Positions 59,501-64,000 of a stretch of DNA of 64,000 bases are shown here, one piece after another. The position numbers and the translations under genes are program-made. The notes beneath the pieces are model-generated. The model saw only the letters and a list, made by a program, of their open reading frames with translations. It made no database searches and had not been told where the DNA came from. Position 1 is the first letter of the stretch. Every line of letters begins with the position of its first letter. The DNA lies in contig NC_053127.1 of NCBI RefSeq assembly GCF_010015445.1, forward strand, positions 28,971,215 through 29,035,214. The letters are read 5' to 3'. Source of the DNA: Perca fluviatilis (lineage: Eukaryota > Chordata > Actinopteri > Perciformes > Percidae).

Positions 59501-61568
59501 ACAGTTATGTAATTCAAAGAAAGGTATCAGTGCCATGTCACAAGCTTGATGCCTAGCTGTGTTCTGTGTGGAGCACATTACAACGTTTAGAAGTGTGAAA
59601 CAAATATCTATGAGGAGGAGAGCCCATAATAAAACCTGTAGGGCACTTGAACAAAACCTTTTTACACAATGAAACGCAACATACCACTAGGGACTGGCCA
59701 CGGTCAGTAAGGTGACAGGGGTGTTCACTTGCTAATTGCCTATCTGTACTGCTTATGATCTGGTTTCACAGTTAACCGTTGTCCCCGCCATCCTTTTTGC
59801 ATTGTGTGCATGGTTTCCTAGCAAGATGCAGGTGCAGTGTAGTGCTTCTCGCACTCCAGCAGGAAGGAGCAGCCTAACCCCTGCAGCTCTGTCGTTACAC
59901 ACAGACCTAGCTCTGCTGTTTGTACCTTGGGACTTAACCTCAGCATGTGTAGCAGCTTTTGAATTCCTCAGGAGCCAGATTGTTCATCAGAGATCATGAT
60001 GTTTTGATCATGCATCCCGACCACTGCTGCGTTAAAGTTAGGATGACGCCCTGGGCTTTTGTATGCTTGCCAGCCACTTTTCCCCTTGAGTTAGTGGCGG
60101 CGAACAAATTTAACACATGCTTTCTGTTTATTGATGGTGCATACAGTGTATACTTTGTGGAATAACAAGCTTGCCTGTATGCTGCTGTGGTGTATAACTT
60201 GGGACATGTACAGGAGTCATAAATTATTTTAGTCAAAACTATTTTTAACCTCAGGTTTATTAATGATTTGTGCACCAGTGTGTGCTTACTTCGCCTTATT
60301 GCTTACTAACTGGTTGTGATCCAGCTCTGCTCCAGCTGACACCACACAATGCTCTGATTTGACAGTCCCCAAACTACCCCCACTAACACCACAAATCTCC
60401 CAGCTTATCCCTAGCCAGGCAAAAGACCACTGCTTCGCCACAACCACGGGTAATCACTTGTTCAGGCTCAGCGCCTCTGCACTTGAGTTAAGATATCCCC
60501 TGAATTGTAATGGATTAATTGGTTGAATATACAGAGGGACAGCTTGCCAACTCAGCCTGAACGGAATAGGGCTAAATGGCATGAAAATAAACAGTCCATG
60601 CTCGTACAGTTGCCACAAGATTGCCAGTGGAAATGGGGATGTACGCCTTAGGCATTGTGTGTGTTTTTTGGGGTAGTTGGTGTGTGTATGCGTGCATGTC
60701 TTAAGGTAGACGTGGGTAGTCTGTCGGCGCTTGGATGATAAGCAGCAGTGCTAGCTAGCAGTGGAGCGTAATGTTCCTGCTTTAACACTTAATAACCCCG
60801 CCAGTGATTTACTGCCTATGAGGCTTTTTCCTGTGTGTTTTGTTCTCTCTATAAAAGCCAGACAGCGTTTATAGAAAGGCAAAGCACCCCCCAGCACTCA
60901 CCAATAATGAGGATTAAGGTGGTGAGACCACATTTACCAGCATTAGATTTTTCCTATTTGTGTTTCGAACATGTTGTTCGTGGTGATATTGAAAGCACCT
61001 GAAGCAAGTACGCAGTCCTTTGCAGAAACGAACAAATGTCCCAATTTTTGAGGGCAAGTTCTCTTTTTTTTTTTTTTTTAATCAACACACAACTGTTTTC
61101 TTGTCATTTACTGTGTATCTTTCAATCTTCCCCTTTTCCCGTTTTCTGTTTTGACAGCCTGGGTGTCTTGTACTAGTTTGTGGGTGAACTGCCCCATAAA
61201 AGAGGATTAATACCTACTCTTTACACTGTGCTCAGCACATGTTTACTCCGAGGTGCTGAGTGGATCCTGAAGCAGCGACTCTGCAAACTCACAATCTCCT
61301 TCTCTCCCTCTCTCCCCCTCCCTTATCTTGCAGGCTGACTTGACAGGGATCAAATGGAAGAGGTTTGTGTGGCAGGGTCCCACCTCTGCACCCATCCTCT
61401 TTCCAGTGACGGAGGAGGACCCCATCCTATGCAGCTTCAGCCGCTGCCTGAAGGCCGACGTGCTAAGCGTATGGCGGCGCAGTCAGAGGCAGGGGCGGAG
61501 GGAGCTTTGGCTCTTCTGGTGGGGGGACGACCCCAACTTCGCCGATCTCATCCACCACGAGCTTGCAG
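50519..61568 (+). CDS. MED13: MED13, Mediator complex subunit 13, first two coding exons (partial gene)
   Basis: Coding exon 1 (50519-50584, 22 codons, phase 0) encodes [20 protein letters not shown] and CL before GTAAGA. After a 10.7-kb intron, exon 2 (61334-61568) follows a CTTGCAG acceptor and encodes 78 codons: [20 protein letters not shown], a [19 protein letters not shown] stretch, and [20 protein letters not shown]. It ends in phase 1 before GTTGGA. This is the conserved N-terminal MED13 domain. MED13 links the CDK8 kinase module (CDK8, cyclin C, MED12) to core Mediator in the nucleus. The [19 protein letters not shown] segment separates MED13 from MED13L. The full protein is over 2000 residues, so nearly all of the gene lies to the right. 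Fish may keep two copies (a and b), and I cannot say which this is. Confidence 0.95.
52940..52960. repeat. Short (GA)n run in MED13 intron 1
   Basis: About ten GA units. The intron from 50585 to 53833 otherwise holds nothing I recognise. Confidence 0.8.
53842..54414. mobile_element. hAT-type non-autonomous element in MED13 intron 1
   Basis: Perfect 8-bp target duplication AACTAGAG at 53834-53841 and 54415-54422. The ends are imperfect inverted repeats: left CACATGTGTCAAAGTCA, right reverse complement CAGGGGTGTCAAACTCA. Both ends then run into GGCC-rich text (GCGGGCCAAATCCGGCC on the left). I recognise this family from fish and other vertebrates. It contains no transposase; the 96-codon minus-strand frame at 54191-54481 crosses its border and is spurious. 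Confidence 0.88.
54715..55879. mobile_element. hAT-type element (outer), split by a nested element
   Basis: Flanks are TCAACAAG (54707-54714) and CCAACAAG (55880-55887), an 8-bp duplication with one change. Ends are TAGGGGTGTGCA and, inverted, TAGATGTGCACG. The sequence is interrupted by another element at 55002-55391, so the original copy was about 770 bp. No coding frame survives. Confidence 0.8.
55002..55391. mobile_element. hAT-type element nested in the outer one
   Basis: Perfect 8-bp duplication ATAGGAAT at 54994-55001 and 55392-55399. Ends are TAGAGGTGTTGAAATTAATC and, inverted, TAGAGGTGTGAATCTTC. Its interior has several ATCGAT/ATGCATCG palindromes. It must be younger than the outer element, because it interrupts it cleanly. 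Confidence 0.88.
56096..56245 (+). repeat. Dispersed repeat, copy 2
   Basis: Second copy of the sequence at 18180-18300. It shares TTACAGAAGGCCCCC-like text and TATACTACTGACTTACTGTG. The two copies have different flanks. Confidence 0.6.
58541..59340. mobile_element. Short inverted-repeat transposon with internal tandem array
   Basis: The left end AAGGTCCTGTGACATG and the inverted right end AAGGTCCCATGGCATG agree at 13 of 16 positions. I recognise the family as abundant in fish. It is non-coding; the frame at 59087 is spurious. A 46-bp unit is expanded to seven copies at its left side. No flanking duplication is certain. Confidence 0.75.
58573..58894 (+). repeat. Seven tandem copies of a 46-bp unit
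   Basis: Units start at 58573, 58619, 58665, 58711, 58757, 58803 and 58849 with no length change. They begin TTTTATATAGGCCTTAGTGG and end CTGAAGTCTC. Units 3 and 7 share a G-to-A change (TATAGACC), and unit 7 has one extra change (CCTCT for CCCCT). Confidence 0.97.
59341..61333. other. Rest of MED13 intron 1; nothing recognised
   Basis: Contains a poly-T run near 61065 and the pyrimidine tract (CTCCTTCTCTCCCTCTCTCC) that precedes the exon 2 acceptor. No gene is seen. Confidence 0.4.
61334..61568 (+). CDS. MED13: MED13 coding exon 2
   Basis: Flanked by a strong pyrimidine tract plus CTTGCAG and by GTTGGA. It carries the tryptophan-rich ELWLFWW core of the N-terminal MED13 domain. Reading phase from exon 1 is maintained. 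Confidence 0.95.
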
Positions 61569-62142
61569 GTTGGAGCCCCTTTGCATACACATAAGGGCAT
61601 GTCATTTGGAAAAACAATGTATGTTTTATGAAGCTGTGTAGTTACATCCTCGTTATGCTGCTTTCTCACTACATGGAGGTCAGGGTCAGAAACTAAACAA
61701 CACCCAGGGTGCTTGTAGGGATTCAGTGATTGAGTTCAAGGGAACAGGCTGGTGGTTCTTACAGTTAAGGAGCAGTAATTTGCCCTTCTGCTGCATGATG
61801 GTTACAGATAGTAGTTTTTCTAGTTTTGGCAAATTAGATGATTAAAGAGATAGAGAGAGCACTGCTATTCTATGTCTGAGCCTCTATTCTGGCAAGAAAA
61901 ATAATCTATGAATATGAAATTCACCTCCCCCCAATGCACCTTTTTGTTGGATTTTATTCAAGGTTATAAAGCTAAAAGAGTGATGGCTGTAATAGATAAC
62001 GTGAAGTGTAGAGGGCTGGCAGCTTTTGTAAAAGAAGCACTTGAACATCGATCACCCTGTCAAGATATCTTATTGGTTGTACAATGAAAAAGGATAGAGA
62101 TTTCACTGCTTGATTGTCAGGTAGCCACAGGGGAGGTACCCT

Positions 62143-62700
62143 GTAAAGGCCCTGACACACCAGGCGGATGGCAAAATAGTTGTAGAGACGAAGGCCGACT
62201 GTGGCGCCGCCTCGTGTCTCCTCACGTCGCCTGTTTCTTGGCCAAAAAGTTGCACTTGAACACACAAGATTACAGTCGACGGCCAACTACCACGTACGTT
62301 CTGCAACTCCAGCAGGCAGCGGTTATCTGTTCGTCATCCAAAAACGGAAACCGGATATATAAACCGTTAATATGATACATACAACAAAACAGCGTTTGCC
62401 CGGATCAGGCAGCAGCAGTGCAGAGCGTCACCCCCCGCCTGGACGACCGCGGACTGGATTGTCCATCTCTCGGGCTGTCCTCCATTTCTCGTGGCAAAGA
62501 AGTCTCCCTGCGGTGGGGAAGTGGACGGGCTGAGCGGCCTCATGACAAAGAAGTCTCTCTGCGGTGGGAAGTGGAGGGGCCGAGCGGCCCGCTGCATCCG
62601 GCTGACTGGTTAGCTAGCTTGCTAATTCCACACACCATGCCTTCATGCTACACTGGTTACAGAAAATGAGCTGAACAAACGTGACAGTCATTTGGCGAGA
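62143..62700. repeat. CpG-rich transposon-like fragment in MED13 intron 2
   Basis: Starts with AGGCCCTGACACACCAGGCG, a terminal sequence I recognise from fish DNA elements. No inverted right end was found, so it is probably truncated. It contains two direct copies of a 51-bp unit (62495-62545 and 62546-62595). Confidence 0.5.
62495..62595 (+). repeat. Two direct copies of a 51-bp CpG-rich unit
   Basis: Both begin CAAAGAAGTCTC and contain CTGCGGTGGG, GAAGTGGA and GAGCGGCC in the same order. Confidence 0.85.
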
Positions 62701-63434
62701 GCATTGTGCTTTCCTGTGATGTGAAAAGAGTGTGTGAATACTTACTAATTTAGTGGCATGTTTATGCTTCTGTGTGCGTCCTCTCAACTTTAATTGCTAG
62801 CTTGCTTTCTTCACTTTCGTTTTTCTTCTCGTTCACTAATTCGCTTAAGCTGAATAGCCAATCAGGGTATGTTCATGTGGCTAAAGGTTTGCATTATTTG
62901 TAATTTTTATTTTTTATAATGACTTTTTGTTTTCAAATTCAGTTGAGTTTTAATTAGTTTTTAAAGCGGTTTTAGTTTAGTTTTTATTTTTTGAAAATGC
63001 TTAGTTTTAGTTTAGTTTTTATTAGTTTTAGTCTTAGTTTTAGTCTTTTTTTGTAATATGGGTTATTTATTGGGGGCAAGATTCAAAAAGGTCAGAAAAA
63101 AGTATTGTGTAATAATAACTCAACAAAAACATCATACAATTTTAGAAATATGTATTCACAATGTATTCAACAATAACACCAGTACATAAAATGTACATAT
63201 GATGATGAGCACAAATACAGTATCTCACAAAAGTGAGTACACCCCTCACATGTTTGTAAATATTTCATTATATCTTTTAATGGGACAACACTGAAGAAAT
63301 TACACTGTGTACAGCTTGTATAACAGTGTAAATGTGCTGTCCTCTCAAAATAACTCAACATACAGCCATTAATGTCTAAACCGCTGGCAACAAAAGTGAG
63401 TACACCCCTATGTTAAATGTTAAATTAAAATAGC

Positions 63435-63590
63435 CCCACATCATCACATACCCTTCACCATACCTAGAGATTGGCATGGTTTTATTTCAGTTAGCCTAAT
63501 AGCTGGTTTGATTTGCATTGAGAGATGATTTTATGGAAAGTACCTCATGCCAATCTCTAGGTATGGTGAATGGTATGTGATGATGTGGGG
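63435..63590. repeat. 45-bp inverted repeat around a 66-base loop
   Basis: The arm at 63435-63479 and the arm at 63546-63590 are reverse complements at 44 of 45 positions. The right arm is also the first unit of the adjoining minisatellite. Confidence 0.93.
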
Positions 63591-63730
63591 GGTATGTGAT
63601 GATGTGGGGGGTATGGTGAAGGGTATGTGATGATGTGGGGGTATGGTGAAGGGTATGTGATGATGTGGGGGTATGGTGAAGGGTATGTGATGATGTGGGG
63701 GTATGGTGAAGGGTATGTGATGATGTGGGG
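63561..63730 (+). repeat. 30-bp minisatellite, five full units and one partial
   Basis: The unit is GTATGGTGAAGGGTATGTGA plus TGATGTGGGG. Full units start at 63561, 63611, 63641, 63671 and 63701, with a 20-base partial at 63591-63610. Because 30 is a multiple of three, the minus strand gives a repetitive open frame (HHIPFTIPP) that is not a gene. Confidence 0.95.
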
Positions 63731-64000
63731 GTATGTTAATTCCAAAGGCCAAGGGAACTTTATCAGGATGCATAGTATCCTGGATCCATGAAATAACTGG
63801 CCTTTAAAAATAAACATCTCTGCCTCTTGCCTCTATGGAGAATCTATACATAGGGTGTATTACATTGAAGGAAGGTACTAGATGTACAAGCACATTTATA
63901 TAAACTACACTTAATACTTTATTGTAGCAAAGTGTAATTTCTTCAGTGTTGTCCCATTAAAAGATATAATGAAATATTTACTAAAATGTAAAAAACCCTT

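Larger units (their letters stand above)
63218..64000. mobile_element. Tc1-like non-autonomous element, cut by the window end
   Basis: Begins after TA (63216-63217) with CAGTATCTCACAAAAGTGAG. The 19-bp motif CAAAAGTGAGTACACCCCT occurs twice in the left arm (63228-63246 and 63391-63409), the inverted/direct-repeat layout seen in Tc1-type elements such as Sleeping Beauty. Sequence at about 63925-63985 is the inverted copy of the left arm (63250-63310), so the right end lies just beyond the window. No transposase remains; the core holds a hairpin and a minisatellite instead. Confidence 0.88.

Noticed and set aside
61334..61568. MED13L instead of MED13
   Set aside because: The exon carries the [19 protein letters not shown] segment typical of MED13; MED13L differs strongly there.
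63531..63817. Repetitive minus-strand frames (HHIPFTIPP units)
   Set aside because: The unit length of 30 bp keeps the minisatellite open in every copy; the frames have no start context or exon structure and lie inside a Tc1-like shell.

Overview
The window is vertebrate nuclear DNA, almost certainly from a teleost fish and probably a percomorph. The evidence is split genes with canonical GT-AG introns, very dense (CA)n/(GT)n microsatellites, and many short transposon families that I recognise from fish genomes. I see no bacterial operons, CRISPR array or plasmid features. The percomorph placement is inference from repeat content.

Only two protein genes are supported, facing away from each other. 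On the left, on the minus strand, is a complete RNFT1 gene: an ER membrane RING-type ubiquitin ligase with nine coding exons (1169-5994), 424 residues and an intact C3HC4 RING. On the right, on the plus strand, is the 5' end of MED13, a Mediator kinase-module subunit. Its coding exon 1 is at 50519-50584 and exon 2 at 61334-61568, and the gene continues past the window. The two proteins are not known to work in one pathway; they are chromosomal neighbours.

Layout: 1-1168 RNFT1 downstream flank and 3' UTR; 1169-5994 RNFT1 coding exons, with transposon fragments in its introns; 5995-6200 RNFT1 promoter side; 6200-9941 AT-rich intergenic DNA; 9942-15078 a 5.1-kb TTAA-flanked composite transposon containing a second, modular repeat; 15455-16010 a dead Tc1-like transposase; 16-50 kb a gene-free interval with microsatellites, a SINE, a LINE relic, a target-site-flanked element carrying a tRNA-like module, and stretches that read like conserved regulatory DNA; 49.9-50.5 kb MED13 promoter and 5' UTR; 50585-61333 MED13 intron 1 with three hAT-type elements (one nested in another) and a short transposon carrying a 46-bp tandem array; 61569-64000 MED13 intron 2 with a CpG-rich repeat and a truncated Tc1-like element containing a hairpin and a minisatellite.

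Most open reading frames in the window are translations of microsatellites or chance frames. I found no convincing new biological system. The most informative structures are transposon architectures: target-site duplications, nesting, and an apparent pre-insertion paralogue.
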